Source of the DNA: Acetonema longum DSM 6540
GTDB lineage: Bacteria > Bacillota > Negativicutes > Sporomusales > Acetonemataceae
Assembly: GCF_000219125.1 (NCBI RefSeq)
Contig: NZ_AFGF01000017.1
Span: forward strand, 62,001-126,000
DNA: 64,000 bases
Direction: 5' to 3'
The notes beneath the pieces were generated by a model. That model searched no databases, was not told where the DNA came from, and worked only from the letters and a program-made list of their open reading frames with translations. Positions within the stretch are counted from its first letter, which is position 1; the number at the start of each line of letters is the position of its first letter. A program made the position numbers and the translations under genes. Of the stretch, positions 1 to 8,491 are shown in pieces.

Positions 1-492
1 CTGCGGCGAGTGATCGGCATGGATATCCCGGCTGTGTGCATTGAACGGCGAAAATTTGCCTCCAAACAGGATTTTGAGCAGGCTCTGGCGGCCGAACTGA
101 AACTGCATCGTGTGGACTTGGTGGTGCTGGCCGGATTTATGCGCCTTTTGGGATCGGAGTTTTTATCCCGGTTTGCCGGCAGGGTAATGAATATCCATCC
201 GTCGCTGCTGCCTTCCTTTCCCGGTCTGGAAGCGCAACAACAGGCGATTGACTATGGTGTCAGAGTGTCTGGCTGTACTGTGCATTTTGTTGATCAAGGC
301 GTGGATTCCGGTCCGATTATCCTGCAGGAAGCAGTGCCGGTTTTACCGGAGGATACGGCGGGAATCCTGGCTGAACGGATCCTGGCGGTGGAACATGTTC
401 TGTACCCGCGGGCCATCCAGTTGTTTTGTCAGGGGCAGCTTAAACTGGCCGGACGGCGGGTTCTTCTGGAAGAAAGGGGCTCACACTTATGA
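1..492 (+). CDS. purN: Phosphoribosylglycinamide formyltransferase, 5'-truncated by window edge
   Basis: This is the C-terminal part of the folate-dependent GAR transformylase, which formylates glycinamide ribonucleotide in step 3 of purine synthesis. The reading frame is open from base 1, so the true start lies upstream. The formyltransferase signature [12 protein letters not shown] is visible at about 187-222, carrying the catalytic Asn and His, and the later [11 protein letters not shown] carries the conserved Asp. The usual LHAQ after the signature reads LEAQ here. The stop overlaps the purH start as ATGA, so the two genes are probably translationally coupled in one purine operon. Confidence 0.95.
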   Translation: MRRVIGMDIPAVCIERRKFASKQDFEQALAAELKLHRVDLVVLAGFMRLLGSEFLSRFAGRVMNIHPSLLPSFPGLEAQQQAIDYGVRVSGCTVHFVDQGVDSGPIILQEAVPVLPEDTAGILAERILAVEHVLYPRAIQLFCQGQLKLAGRRVLLEERGSHL

Positions 493-2030
493 AACCACAA
501 ACCGCTTTAATCAGCGTTTCAGATAAAACAGGTTTAATCGAATTTGCCAAAGGGCTGCAGGAGCAGGGAATCAGGATTATCTCCACCGGCGGCACTATGA
601 AGACATTGCGGGAGGCCGGCATTTCGGTTACTTATGTCAGTGATGTCACCGGCTTTCCTGAGATCATGGACGGGCGGGTTAAAACTCTCAATCCCCTCAT
701 CCATGGCGGCATTCTGGCCCTCCGGGACAACCCGGACCACGTTCAGGCTATGCAGGAACACGGCATTCAACCCATTGACCTGGCAGTGGTCAATCTCTAT
801 CCTTTTGCCGCCACTATCGCCAAGCCCGGCGTCAGTCAGGAAGAAGCTGTGGAAAACATCGATATCGGCGGACCAGCTATGATCCGGGCGGCAGCGAAAA
901 ACTTCCGGCATGTGGCGGTAGTGGTGAATCCGGCCAGATACCCGATGATTTTGCGGGAATTGTCCGCTCAGGAAGGGATTTCGCCGGAAACCCGCAGGGA
1001 GCTGGCACGTGAGGCTTTCAGCCATACAGCAACCTATGATGGCTGCATTGCCGGTTATTTGTCCGGCCAGACGAATGCAGGCATGCTCCCGGCGGACTTG
1101 CACCTTGCCTACGAAAAGATTCAGGATTTGCGCTATGGGGAAAATCCCCATCAGCAGGCGGCATTTTATCGCGCCAAGTCCGGCGTTGCCGCCGGAGTGG
1201 CCAACGCGAAACAGCTCCATGGCAGGGAACTTTCCTACAATAATATTGTGGATATAGAAGCCGCCTATAGCATCGTGGCCGAGTTTCAGCAGCCGGCGGC
1301 AGTGATTATCAAGCATACCAATCCCTGCGGCGCCGGCTGCGGCAAGACGATTTCAGCTGCCTATCACAAAGCCTATCAGGCGGACCCGGTTTCAGCTTTT
1401 GGCGGAATCGTCGGTTTAAATCAGACGGTGGATCTGGCCACGGCGGAAGAAATCAGCACGATTTTTGTCGAAGCTGTCATTGCGCCGGGCTATACGTCGG
1501 AGGCACTGACTTTATTGCAGCAAAAGCAGAATATCCGGCTGCTGGAACTGCCTGTGAAGGAAGCCGATTCCCGGGAAATGGCGATTAAGCCGGTTTCCGG
1601 AGGTATCTTGCTGCAGCAGGCGGATCAGGTTGACCTGATCTCAGAGCAGCTTCAGACGGTAACCAAGCGTCAGCCGACACCGGCTGAATGGGATCAGCTT
1701 TTGTTTGCCTGGCGGATCGTAAAACATGTGAAATCCAATGCCATTGTCCTTGCCGGCAACGATCAGACCCTGGGGGTAGGCGCCGGCCAGATGAACCGGG
1801 TAGGGGCGGCGGAAATCGCTCTGAAACAGGCAGGCAAGCTGGCCGCCGGTGCGGTTATGGCTTCAGACGCCTTTTTTCCCTTCCGGGATACAGTTGACGC
1901 AGCGGCCAAAGGCGGCATCACCGCCATTATCCAGCCCGGCGGCTCGGTGAGAGATGCCGAGTCCATTGAGGCGGCTGACGCCAAAGGAATTGCCATGGTG
2001 TTTACCGGCATCCGTCATTTTAAACATTAG
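489..2030 (+). CDS. purH: Bifunctional AICAR transformylase / IMP cyclohydrolase
   Basis: This enzyme carries out the last two steps of IMP synthesis in the cytoplasm. At 513 residues it has the normal family length. The N-terminal MGS-like cyclohydrolase domain covers about residues 1-190. The AICAR transformylase domain follows, with KHTNPCGAG at 275-283, whose Lys-His pair is catalytic, and SNAIVLA near 417. One oddity is that the highly conserved KTLHP of the cyclohydrolase domain reads KTLNP (Asn at residue 68), while the preceding Lys is kept. The ATG overlaps the purN stop by 4 bp. purD follows after 30 bp. Confidence 0.97.
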   Translation: MKPQTALISVSDKTGLIEFAKGLQEQGIRIISTGGTMKTLREAGISVTYVSDVTGFPEIMDGRVKTLNPLIHGGILALRDNPDHVQAMQEHGIQPIDLAVVNLYPFAATIAKPGVSQEEAVENIDIGGPAMIRAAAKNFRHVAVVVNPARYPMILRELSAQEGISPETRRELAREAFSHTATYDGCIAGYLSGQTNAGMLPADLHLAYEKIQDLRYGENPHQQAAFYRAKSGVAAGVANAKQLHGRELSYNNIVDIEAAYSIVAEFQQPAAVIIKHTNPCGAGCGKTISAAYHKAYQADPVSAFGGIVGLNQTVDLATAEEISTIFVEAVIAPGYTSEALTLLQQKQNIRLLELPVKEADSREMAIKPVSGGILLQQADQVDLISEQLQTVTKRQPTPAEWDQLLFAWRIVKHVKSNAIVLAGNDQTLGVGAGQMNRVGAAEIALKQAGKLAAGAVMASDAFFPFRDTVDAAAKGGITAIIQPGGSVRDAESIEAADAKGIAMVFTGIRHFKH

Positions 2031-2060
2031 GAGACCGTTACGCTGAGGGGAAGTGGAAGT

Positions 2061-3335
2061 TTGAAAATATTAGTCATTGGCAGCGGCGGGCGCGAACATG
2101 CGCTGGTCTGGAAACTGGCTCAGAGCCCCAGGGTTCAAAAAATTTTTTGCGTGCCCGGCAATCCCGGCATAGGGGAGATGGCTGAGTGCGTTGCTTTGGA
2201 TAGCAATGACAGTGAAGCTTTGTGCTCTTTTGCCCGGCAGCAGGGCATTGACCTGACGGTGGTGGGGCCGGAGGGACCCTTGTCCGGCGGGATTGTGGAT
2301 CTCTTTACCGCCCATGGGCTGCGAATCTTCGGCCCCGGACGGCAGGCAGCCGAAATCGAGAGTTCCAAGGCCTTCGCCAAAGATCTGATGGCCAAATATC
2401 AGATCCCTACGGCAGGCTATGCAGTGTTTCAGACCGTGGCTGACGCCAAAGAGTATATCCGGCAAAAAGGAGCGCCGCTGGTGGTTAAGGCTGACGGCCT
2501 GGCAGCCGGCAAAGGGGTTATTGTGGCCATGACGGTGAATGAAGCTTTGATGGCCGTCGATGCCATGCTTACGGAACAGGCCTTCGGCGCAGCTGGCAGC
2601 CGGGTAGTGATTGAGGAATTTATGCAGGGGGAAGAAGCTTCCATTCTGACCTTTACCGACGGGGCTACCGTCAAAACCATGGTGGCCGCCCAGGACCACA
2701 AGCGGGTGTATGATGGCGATCAGGGACCCAATACCGGCGGCATGGGCGCTTACGCCCCGGCGCCGGTCGTGACCCCCGAACTCATGACCCGGATTCAGCA
2801 GGAGATTCTGCAGCCGGTTGTAGACGCCATGAGACGGGAAGGGAGAACCTATAAGGGCTGTTTATATCTGGGAGTGATGCTTACTGACGCCGGCCCCAAA
2901 GTGGTGGAATTCAACGCCCGGTTTGGCGATCCGGAAACCCAGGTAGTGCTGCCCCTTCTGGCCAGCGATTTGCTCCCGGTTATGGAGGCCTGCATCGACG
3001 GAACCCTGGCCGAAACCGAGATCAAGTGGCGGGATCAGGCTGCCGTGTGTGTGGTGATGGCGGCAGGGGGCTACCCGGGAACCTACCGTAAGGGCGATCC
3101 GATCACCGGCCTTGAAACGGCTGCCGGATCAGGCGCCATGGTATTTCATGCCGGAACAGCCCTGAAGGAAGGCAAGGTAACCACTGCCGGCGGCAGGGTG
3201 CTGGGTATGACAGCGGTGGGCGATGGCATTCGCCAAGCCTTGAGTAAGGCTTATCAGGCTTTGGAAAATATCTCCTTTCCCGGCGCTTATTTTCGGCGGG
3301 ATATAGGACATAGGGCCATAAACGGTAAAAATTGA
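2061..3335 (+). CDS. purD: Phosphoribosylamine-glycine ligase (GAR synthetase)
   Basis: This ATP-grasp enzyme joins phosphoribosylamine and glycine with ATP. The protein has 424 residues. An N-terminal GSGGREHAL nucleotide-fold motif is at residues 7-15, and the ATP-grasp loop KADGLAAGKGV is at 143-153, followed by the acidic metal-binding segment EFNARFGDPE. The start is TTG at 2061, chosen because it follows a purine-rich AGGGGAAG stretch and gives the canonical MKILVIGSGG N-terminus. It is the last gene of the purine operon and is followed by two hairpins, the second with a U-tract. Confidence 0.97.
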   Translation: MKILVIGSGGREHALVWKLAQSPRVQKIFCVPGNPGIGEMAECVALDSNDSEALCSFARQQGIDLTVVGPEGPLSGGIVDLFTAHGLRIFGPGRQAAEIESSKAFAKDLMAKYQIPTAGYAVFQTVADAKEYIRQKGAPLVVKADGLAAGKGVIVAMTVNEALMAVDAMLTEQAFGAAGSRVVIEEFMQGEEASILTFTDGATVKTMVAAQDHKRVYDGDQGPNTGGMGAYAPAPVVTPELMTRIQQEILQPVVDAMRREGRTYKGCLYLGVMLTDAGPKVVEFNARFGDPETQVVLPLLASDLLPVMEACIDGTLAETEIKWRDQAAVCVVMAAGGYPGTYRKGDPITGLETAAGSGAMVFHAGTALKEGKVTTAGGRVLGMTAVGDGIRQALSKAYQALENISFPGAYFRRDIGHRAINGKN

Positions 3336-3339
3336 GAAA

Positions 3340-3364
3340 GATAGCCGGTTGATAACCGGCTATC
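3340..3364 (+). other. Perfect 11-bp stem hairpin just after purD
   Basis: Arms GATAGCCGGTT (3340-3350) and AACCGGCTATC (3354-3364) enclose a GAT loop. No U-run follows, so it is not itself a classical terminator. It lies 15 bp upstream of one and may stabilise the purine mRNA 3' end. Confidence 0.6.
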
Positions 3365-3379
3365 AGTCGTGTTATAGTA

Positions 3380-3408
3380 GCATCGGGGAACTTTCCCGAT
3401 GCTTTTTT
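3380..3408 (+). terminator. Rho-independent terminator of the purine operon
   Basis: GCATCGGG (3380-3387) pairs with CCCGATGC (3395-3402), followed by six T residues. It is placed 45 bp after the purD stop and before the convergent gene at 3485-4084. Confidence 0.85.
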
Positions 3409-3484
3409 GATTTGTTTGACAGGAAAAACGTGGGTTACTTCTAAATGGAAACGATACTCCTGTACGTACATCTCTGACTGAAGG

Positions 3485-4084
3485 TTATGCCTGGGGAATA
3501 ATATCTTGGCAGCAGTCAACGGCGCGGGCAATCGATGTCAATGCTTCGAGATTCACCACGACAGACCTTACGTCATCGGAAGAGATCACGTCGATTCCGG
3601 GGAGAAGAATTTCGTCTACGGTTAAAAACGCCAGTCTGTCATCGGTTTTGCTGAGGACTCCTTGGAACACAAAGCCGCCGAAGGTGGTCAGCACCACGTC
3701 TTCACCCACCATCCGGTTCAACTGGCGGATTAGGTCGCAGCTGTCCAGCCGCTGGGAAGAATCTTGCTCATCCTCAGGCCGTGCGTTTGCGACAGGGGGT
3801 ATGAAAGGATCCGCGATGATACCGCTGGCCCTGGCTACGATCTGCCATAAATCAACCCGGGCGAATTCGACGTTCTGGACAGTGCCGCCGGGAGTGAGAA
3901 TCTGTACAAAGTTTGAGGATGCCACTCTGGCCGGTACCAGTGTGGCAATGCGACAATCCTCTATATTTTGCAGCCAGCCAAAGTAAGTTAAACCGTCAAA
4001 GCCAAACAACAGGACATCATTATTCAGCTCACGTTCCAATTCTCTGATGAGGCACAGGTTGCGCAGTTCGGTGCATAAACCCAT
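3485..4084 (-). CDS. Unknown protein made of two repeated units
   Basis: I do not recognise this 199-residue protein. It is built from two copies of one unit. Residues about 12-95 begin LIRELERELNNDVLLFGFDG, and residues about 118-190 begin LIRQLNRMVGEDVVLTTFGG. Each unit has a helix followed by short beta-like segments ending in a V-x-L-x3-x-IARA-type helix (LWQIVARASG and LTSIARAVDC). The helix-then-small-barrel pattern is reminiscent of an Sm-like or PRC-barrel fold, but that is a guess. There are no signal peptide or membrane segments. The start is well supported by AAGGAGGAG eight bases upstream. The linker, about residues 96-117, is acidic. Divergent from the DUF456 gene; a candidate sporulation-type promoter lies upstream. 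Confidence 0.75.
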   Translation of the reverse strand: MGLCTELRNLCLIRELERELNNDVLLFGFDGLTYFGWLQNIEDCRIATLVPARVASSNFVQILTPGGTVQNVEFARVDLWQIVARASGIIADPFIPPVANARPEDEQDSSQRLDSCDLIRQLNRMVGEDVVLTTFGGFVFQGVLSKTDDRLAFLTVDEILLPGIDVISSDDVRSVVVNLEALTSIARAVDCCQDIIPQA

Positions 4085-4112
4085 ATTTTTTAACTCCTCC
4101 TTAAAGTAATCT

Positions 4113-4139
4113 ACTATACTGTATGAATGAGTTACTCAT
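4113..4139 (-). promoter_or_regulatory. Candidate promoter and palindrome between divergent genes
   Basis: On the minus strand CATACAGT (4118-4125) matches the sigma-E -10 consensus CATACANT, but the upstream -35-like ATAAT is closer than usual. The overlapping TATAGT could equally be a vegetative -10. A 13-base palindrome ATGAGT-T-ACTCAT (4127-4139) lies in the spacer and could be an operator. Confidence 0.35.
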
Positions 4140-4178
4140 TATGTCACTTGTTTCAATCCTTATTCTTTTGTCTGGCGG

Positions 4179-4703
4179 GTGATGGCTCTGGATATTAATG
4201 CTGTGTTATTGTCCGGCGGTATGACGCTTCTGTTATGCGCCGCCGTATTTTCTACCCTGCTGGGTTTGCCCGGCAACCTTTTGGTATTGCTGCTGGCTGC
4301 CGGCTATGGATTTTATGAAGGATTTCAAATTTTTGATCCGGGATTTTTAGGTCTTCTCTTGGGGATCTATCTGGCCGGGGAAGGGGCGGAATTTCTGGCA
4401 GCGGCTGTGGGAGCCAAAAAAGCGAAAGCTTCCCGGGCAGCGGTGGTTGCGGCCTATATCGGCGGCTTTGCCGGCGCTCTTCTCGGCACCATGCTGCTGC
4501 CGGTCATTGGTACCATTCTGGGATCGGCTGCCGGCGGTTTTGCCGCCAGTTATAGTGTGGAATACAGCCGAACGGACAAATCACAGGCCATGCGGGTAGC
4601 GGTGCACGTGGTCGTGGCCCAGGGCCTTGGTTTACTGGCTAAGATGGCCGCCGGCGTGAGCATGGCGGCGTTGGTGCTATTGCGTTGGCCTCTGTGGCAT
4701 TAA
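4179..4703 (+). CDS. DUF456 family small integral membrane protein
   Basis: This 174-residue, very hydrophobic protein matches the DUF456 (YqgC-like) pattern. It has an N-terminal membrane pair around LLGLPGNLLVLLLAAGYG, a glycine-rich middle (residues about 85-120, GGFAGALLGTMLLPVIGTIL) and a C-terminal hydrophobic segment. Function is unknown for the family. The start is either GTG 4179 or the adjacent ATG 4182; no strong ribosome site is visible. It lies 20 bp upstream of the secreted DUF1800 gene in the same direction, so co-transcription is likely. Nothing in the sequence shows a substrate. Confidence 0.85.
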   Translation: MMALDINAVLLSGGMTLLLCAAVFSTLLGLPGNLLVLLLAAGYGFYEGFQIFDPGFLGLLLGIYLAGEGAEFLAAAVGAKKAKASRAAVVAAYIGGFAGALLGTMLLPVIGTILGSAAGGFAASYSVEYSRTDKSQAMRVAVHVVVAQGLGLLAKMAAGVSMAALVLLRWPLWH

Positions 4704-4723
4704 TCCGGGAAAGGAGAGAATGG

Positions 4724-6361
4724 ATGAGAATATTAGTATTTCTGTTGCTTTTCCTGTCTCTTGTTTCCTCCGGAATGATCCGGGCTCAAGCCCAATCGCT
4801 GCTGCCCTACGCCCGATACGGACTGACCGATCGGCAGGCTGCCGCCTTCCTGTTGGACCGGTTTGCTTTCGGCGCCAGGCCTGGGGAGGTAGAGATGGTA
4901 GTAGCAAAGGGTGTTTCAAATTGGTGGGAGGAACAGTTGACCGGGACCCTGCCGGAAGAAAGGCTGGCGGCCGAACTGGCTTCTCTGCCGGCATTGGGTC
5001 TGTCTGCCAGGCAGATGGCCTATGCTTATCCCAATGCGGGTACGGTATGGATGGAGGCCCGTCAGGACGGATACATACCGGCGGGGTCCTTGCCGGAAGC
5101 TCAGACCAACAGGAAGCTGGAGCAGTATCGTCAGGCCAAAGGATATGGCAGCCAGAACGACTTGGTGGCGCAGTTATATAAGCAAAAAATCGCCCGGGCG
5201 ATTTACAGTGAAAATCAATTAGTGGAAGTCCTTACCGATTTTTGGTTTAATCAATTCAACGTCTCGGTCACTGACAGCCGGGCTTTGCCTTACATATTGT
5301 CTTATGAACGGGATGCCATCCGGCCGCATCTGTTCGGCAAATACAGTGAACTGCTGAAGGCAACGGCGAAGCATCCGGCCATGCTCTATTATCTGGATAA
5401 TGCTTCGTCCTTTGATGACGGGGCCGCTTTACCCCAGGGCGGTCTGAATGAAAACTATGCTCGCGCCCTGCTTGAACTTCACACCCTGGGTGCGGCAAAC
5501 CGGTATAAGCCACAGGATGTCACTGGAGTTGCCCGGGTGTTTACCGGCTGGACCGTCTTACCGCGGGGGCAGGCGGGAGAGCGGCTGGCGGCCCGGATCA
5601 CTCGGGATGAAACCGGCGATGCCTTGGGATCTCACGGTTTCTTATTCCTCTCTGGTTTGCATGATGCGAAAGAGAAGGCGGTCCTGGGCGCTGCTATTTT
5701 GCCGGGCGGGATGGCTGAAGGAGAAAATCTGCTGGTCGCGCTGGCCAGGCGGAAGGACACCGCCGACAACATTGCCCGCAAGCTGGCGGTCAGGTTTATT
5801 GCCGATAAACCACCCTCTGGGGCAGTGAAGCGATTAAGCGGGATTTATCTGCGCACTGACGGCGATTTACGGGCTTTGCTGCAGGGCATTGTCAACTCCC
5901 CGGAATTCTGGCAGCAAGCCGGGCTGCGACAAAAGGTTAAGCCGCCGGCGGCCTATATCATCAGTGCAGTCCGCAGCCTGGACGCAACGGTGACCGATTA
6001 CCGCTCCCTGACCCGGTGGATGGCCCGTCTGGGACAGCCCTGGTATGCCTGCATCACACCGGCGGGATATTCCGATAAAGGAACAGACTGGCTTAACAGC
6101 GGTGCGCTGCTGCAACGCATGAACTTTGCCTTTGCCTTAGCCCGGGGTCAAATTCCTGGTGTGAATTGGTCGGCAGATCCCTGGGGCGATACTCTTCAGC
6201 GTTACGCCGGTGCAGGTCTATCCCCCATAGCTGCCCGGATGCTGCCGGAACGGAAATATGACGGCTTTGCGTCTCTGGCTACAGAATATCCCCAGCCAGT
6301 TCTAACCATCCGCGACGCAGCCGGACTAGTCCTGGCGTCGCCTGAATTCCAACGTTACTAG
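4724..6361 (+). CDS. Secreted DUF1800 family protein
   Basis: The protein has 545 residues, starting at ATG 4724 with AAGGAGAG five bases upstream; an upstream in-frame ATG at 4685 has no such site. Residues 1-24 form a clear Sec signal peptide ending at RAQA-QS. DUF1800 landmarks are a N-terminal AAAFLLDRFAFGA segment, DFWFNQFNV near residue 165, NENYARALLELHTLG near 245 and a GWTV motif. The family has no established biochemical function, but is typically encoded next to a DUF1501 protein, as here. It therefore likely acts outside the membrane with that partner. The stop codon abuts a dispersed repeat, which separates it from the DUF1501 gene. Confidence 0.9.
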   Translation: MRILVFLLLFLSLVSSGMIRAQAQSLLPYARYGLTDRQAAAFLLDRFAFGARPGEVEMVVAKGVSNWWEEQLTGTLPEERLAAELASLPALGLSARQMAYAYPNAGTVWMEARQDGYIPAGSLPEAQTNRKLEQYRQAKGYGSQNDLVAQLYKQKIARAIYSENQLVEVLTDFWFNQFNVSVTDSRALPYILSYERDAIRPHLFGKYSELLKATAKHPAMLYYLDNASSFDDGAALPQGGLNENYARALLELHTLGAANRYKPQDVTGVARVFTGWTVLPRGQAGERLAARITRDETGDALGSHGFLFLSGLHDAKEKAVLGAAILPGGMAEGENLLVALARRKDTADNIARKLAVRFIADKPPSGAVKRLSGIYLRTDGDLRALLQGIVNSPEFWQQAGLRQKVKPPAAYIISAVRSLDATVTDYRSLTRWMARLGQPWYACITPAGYSDKGTDWLNSGALLQRMNFAFALARGQIPGVNWSADPWGDTLQRYAGAGLSPIAARMLPERKYDGFASLATEYPQPVLTIRDAAGLVLASPEFQRY

Positions 6362-6586
6362 GGGGACCGTTGGAAAAGGCCCATCTGCATCGTTGCCCGT
6401 TCGACGTACCCTGCGAACGTACAGTCTCACGCCCGGCCTCGTCGCGCTGTATCAAAATCCGCGATTTTTCGGGAAGGCGCGATAGTGGATGAGCCCGCAT
6501 AAGATGAAAAGTCGCCTGAATTCTTCACTGTACGGAAACGCAGAGCGTTTCTCTTACCTAGCATCTGGACCTTTTTGAACGGTCCC
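6362..6586 (+). repeat. MITE-like dispersed repeat, copy A (about 225 bp)
   Basis: The left end GGGACCGTTGGAAAAGGCC (6363-6381) is a near-perfect inverted copy of the right end GGACCTTTTTGAACGGTCC (6567-6585). The interior shares long blocks with 61396-61566, including GCGCTGTATCA, GCCTGAATTCTTCACT and GCGTTTCTCTTACCT. No protein is encoded. The element begins at the base after the DUF1800 stop codon TAG. Confidence 0.85.
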
Positions 6587-6644
6587 GGATTCGAGGCCAT
6601 AGATGAATTGGGCACAGACTTCCAGGGTTTGAAAGGAGGACTTT

Positions 6645-7877
6645 ATGCTGTTGACACGTCGGCAGTTTCTGCAAACCACGGCCGGCCTTATCGCGCTGCT
6701 GGCCGGGGGAGAATATGGCAACGCCGCCGCTGCTTCCTTTGGCAGACCGGCAGAGTCTAACACGCTGGTGATTCTTTCGCTAAAAGGCGGGATGGACGGA
6801 CTTATGGCGGCGGCGCCGCTGAACGACCGCTATCTGACCGGTTGCCGGCCGACGCTGGCTATGACCGGAAGCATGCTGGCACTGGATGGGCAGTTCGGGC
6901 TGCATCCGTCCCTGGCCCCCTTGCTGCCCTTGTATCAGGCAGGACAACTGGCGATGATTCACGGCGTTGGCTCACCGGATCCTTCCCGCTTTCATTCTGA
7001 TGCCCAGTATTATCTGGAAGCCGGTACACCCGGCAGCAAACACAGCAAGAGCGGCTGGCTGAACCGGGCCGACGCTTTATTAGGCGGAAACAAGCCCTTA
7101 AGCCTGGTGTCCCTGACTCATATTTTGCCGCTGATCATGCGGGGAGAGAGGCCGGCTGCAGCTATGGCCAATATTAGGGATTTTTCCTACCGGCTGGGGC
7201 TTCTGAGAGAAGATAACGCCCGGCTGGCCCAAAGTCTCCAGTCCATGTATCAGCAGAGCGACTATCCGACTCTGCAGGCAACGGCCGCTGAAATTCAGGC
7301 AGTTGTCGAGAAACTGGCGGCAGTACAGCAGCAATCCCTGTTACCGGAAACGGGAATTCTCTATCCCAACACCGCCTTTGGCCGGGCTATGCGGCAGCTG
7401 GCCATGCTGATCAAGGCTGACGCAGGCGTGAGGTTTGCCTTTGTTGAGCTGGAAGGGTGGGATACCCATATTCGGCAGGGGACCGCCAACGGACCGTTTG
7501 CCCGTCAGGCCTATGAACTGGCATTAGGTATGGCCGGATTCTGGCAGGATATCGGTGCCCGGCAACAATCGGTAGTATTAGCCACCCTGACTGAATTTGG
7601 CCGGACTGTTCAGGAAAATGAGTCCGGCGGAACTGACCACGGGCGAGGTTCCTGTTCATTTCTGCTGGGAACCCAGGTCGCCGGAGGCCGGGTTTACGGA
7701 CAGATTCCGGAACTGGCACCGGACAATTTGGCAGAAGGACAGGCGTTGCCTGTGACTACTGATTTCCGGGCAATATTAGCCGAAATCTTCCGCCGGCATT
7801 TCAGACTGACGAAATATCAGGCGATTTTTCCCGGCTGGGAAGCAGGAGCCAAGCCGCTATCTCTGTGGAAACAATAA
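6645..7877 (+). CDS. DUF1501 family protein with Tat signal
   Basis: The protein has 410 residues, with the start supported by AAAGGAGG six bases upstream. The N-terminus contains a twin-arginine motif TRRQFLQ (residues 4-10) and a hydrophobic stretch ending in an alanine-rich cleavage region near AAAAS, so it is predicted to be exported folded by the Tat system, probably with a bound metal. DUF1501 proteins belong to the alkaline-phosphatase/sulfatase-like superfamily. Conserved segments seen are LKGGMDGL, FVELEGWDTH and LTEFGRT...GTDHGRG, the last rich in likely metal ligands. It is the partner of the upstream DUF1800 protein. Substrate unknown. Confidence 0.9.
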   Translation: MLLTRRQFLQTTAGLIALLAGGEYGNAAAASFGRPAESNTLVILSLKGGMDGLMAAAPLNDRYLTGCRPTLAMTGSMLALDGQFGLHPSLAPLLPLYQAGQLAMIHGVGSPDPSRFHSDAQYYLEAGTPGSKHSKSGWLNRADALLGGNKPLSLVSLTHILPLIMRGERPAAAMANIRDFSYRLGLLREDNARLAQSLQSMYQQSDYPTLQATAAEIQAVVEKLAAVQQQSLLPETGILYPNTAFGRAMRQLAMLIKADAGVRFAFVELEGWDTHIRQGTANGPFARQAYELALGMAGFWQDIGARQQSVVLATLTEFGRTVQENESGGTDHGRGSCSFLLGTQVAGGRVYGQIPELAPDNLAEGQALPVTTDFRAILAEIFRRHFRLTKYQAIFPGWEAGAKPLSLWKQ

Positions 7878-7889
7878 AAAATAAAAAGG

Positions 7890-7945
7890 AAACCGGGGTA
7901 TCGCAAACGTTGGAAAAAACGCGTGTGATACCCCGGTTTATTTTA
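7890..7945. terminator. Terminator between DUF1501 and korC (convergent)
   Basis: Arms AAACCGGGGTATC (7890-7902) and GATACCCCGGTTT (7927-7939), followed on the plus strand by ATTTTA. The A-rich left flank makes it usable from both sides. Confidence 0.8.
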
Positions 7946-7964
7946 GGGTCCTGTAGTTACTGCC

Positions 7965-8489
7965 TTATTTTATTAACCCCATACCCAGTTCCAAAGCCTT
8001 TTTGTTGATTTCCTCGGTTCCCTGGGGAACCCGATGGAGGACGGCTTTGGTTACTGCTTCCACTGAAACCGCTTTGGTCAGGGATACAATGGCGCCCAGG
8101 GCCACGATATTGGCGAACAGGGCTTTGCCGAGTTGCTCGTGAGCCACTTTGGTGATGGGGAGTTTTAGAACGTTTTTGGCATGGGCCGGCACGTCCTTGA
8201 CAAAGGTGGTATCGATGATGAGAGTGCCGCCGGTTTTCAGATCAGTGGCGTATTTATTGGTGGCTTCCTGGCTCATGGCCAGGACCAGGTCCGGCTCAGT
8301 TACTTTCGGATAATGAATCGGTTTTTCCGAAATGATAACTTCGGCTTTGCTGGCGCCGCCGCGGGCTTCCGGGCCGTAAGACTGGGACTGGATGGCCAGT
8401 TTGTTGTCCAGGAGCGCAGCTTCCGCCAAAATAATGCCGATGAGAATCAGGCCCTGACCGCCTGAACCGGATAAGCGTAATTCCATCAT
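7965..8489 (-). CDS. korC: 2-oxoacid:ferredoxin oxidoreductase, gamma subunit
   Basis: This 174-residue subunit belongs to a CoA-acylating 2-oxoacid:ferredoxin oxidoreductase (2-oxoglutarate or branched-chain type). The glycine-rich GSGGQGLILIG at residues 7-17 and the QSQSYGPEARGG segment at 35-46 are typical of the gamma domain. AAAGGAG lies about 9 bases upstream of tandem ATG codons at 8489/8486. It is the last gene of a minus-strand korD-korA-korB-korC operon, two bases after korB. The substrate (2-oxoglutarate versus 2-oxoisovalerate) cannot be decided from sequence alone. Confidence 0.93.
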   Translation of the reverse strand: MMELRLSGSGGQGLILIGIILAEAALLDNKLAIQSQSYGPEARGGASKAEVIISEKPIHYPKVTEPDLVLAMSQEATNKYATDLKTGGTLIIDTTFVKDVPAHAKNVLKLPITKVAHEQLGKALFANIVALGAIVSLTKAVSVEAVTKAVLHRVPQGTEEINKKALELGMGLIK

Positions 8490-8491
8490 AA

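Noticed and set aside
534-1316. Long open frame antisense to purH
   Set aside because: A shadow of the purH reading frame with no ribosome site or recognisable domain; the sense gene is certain.
2031-2045. GAGACCGTTA after the purH stop resembling the dispersed-repeat end
   Set aside because: Only GACCGTT matches and there is no inverted partner before purD.
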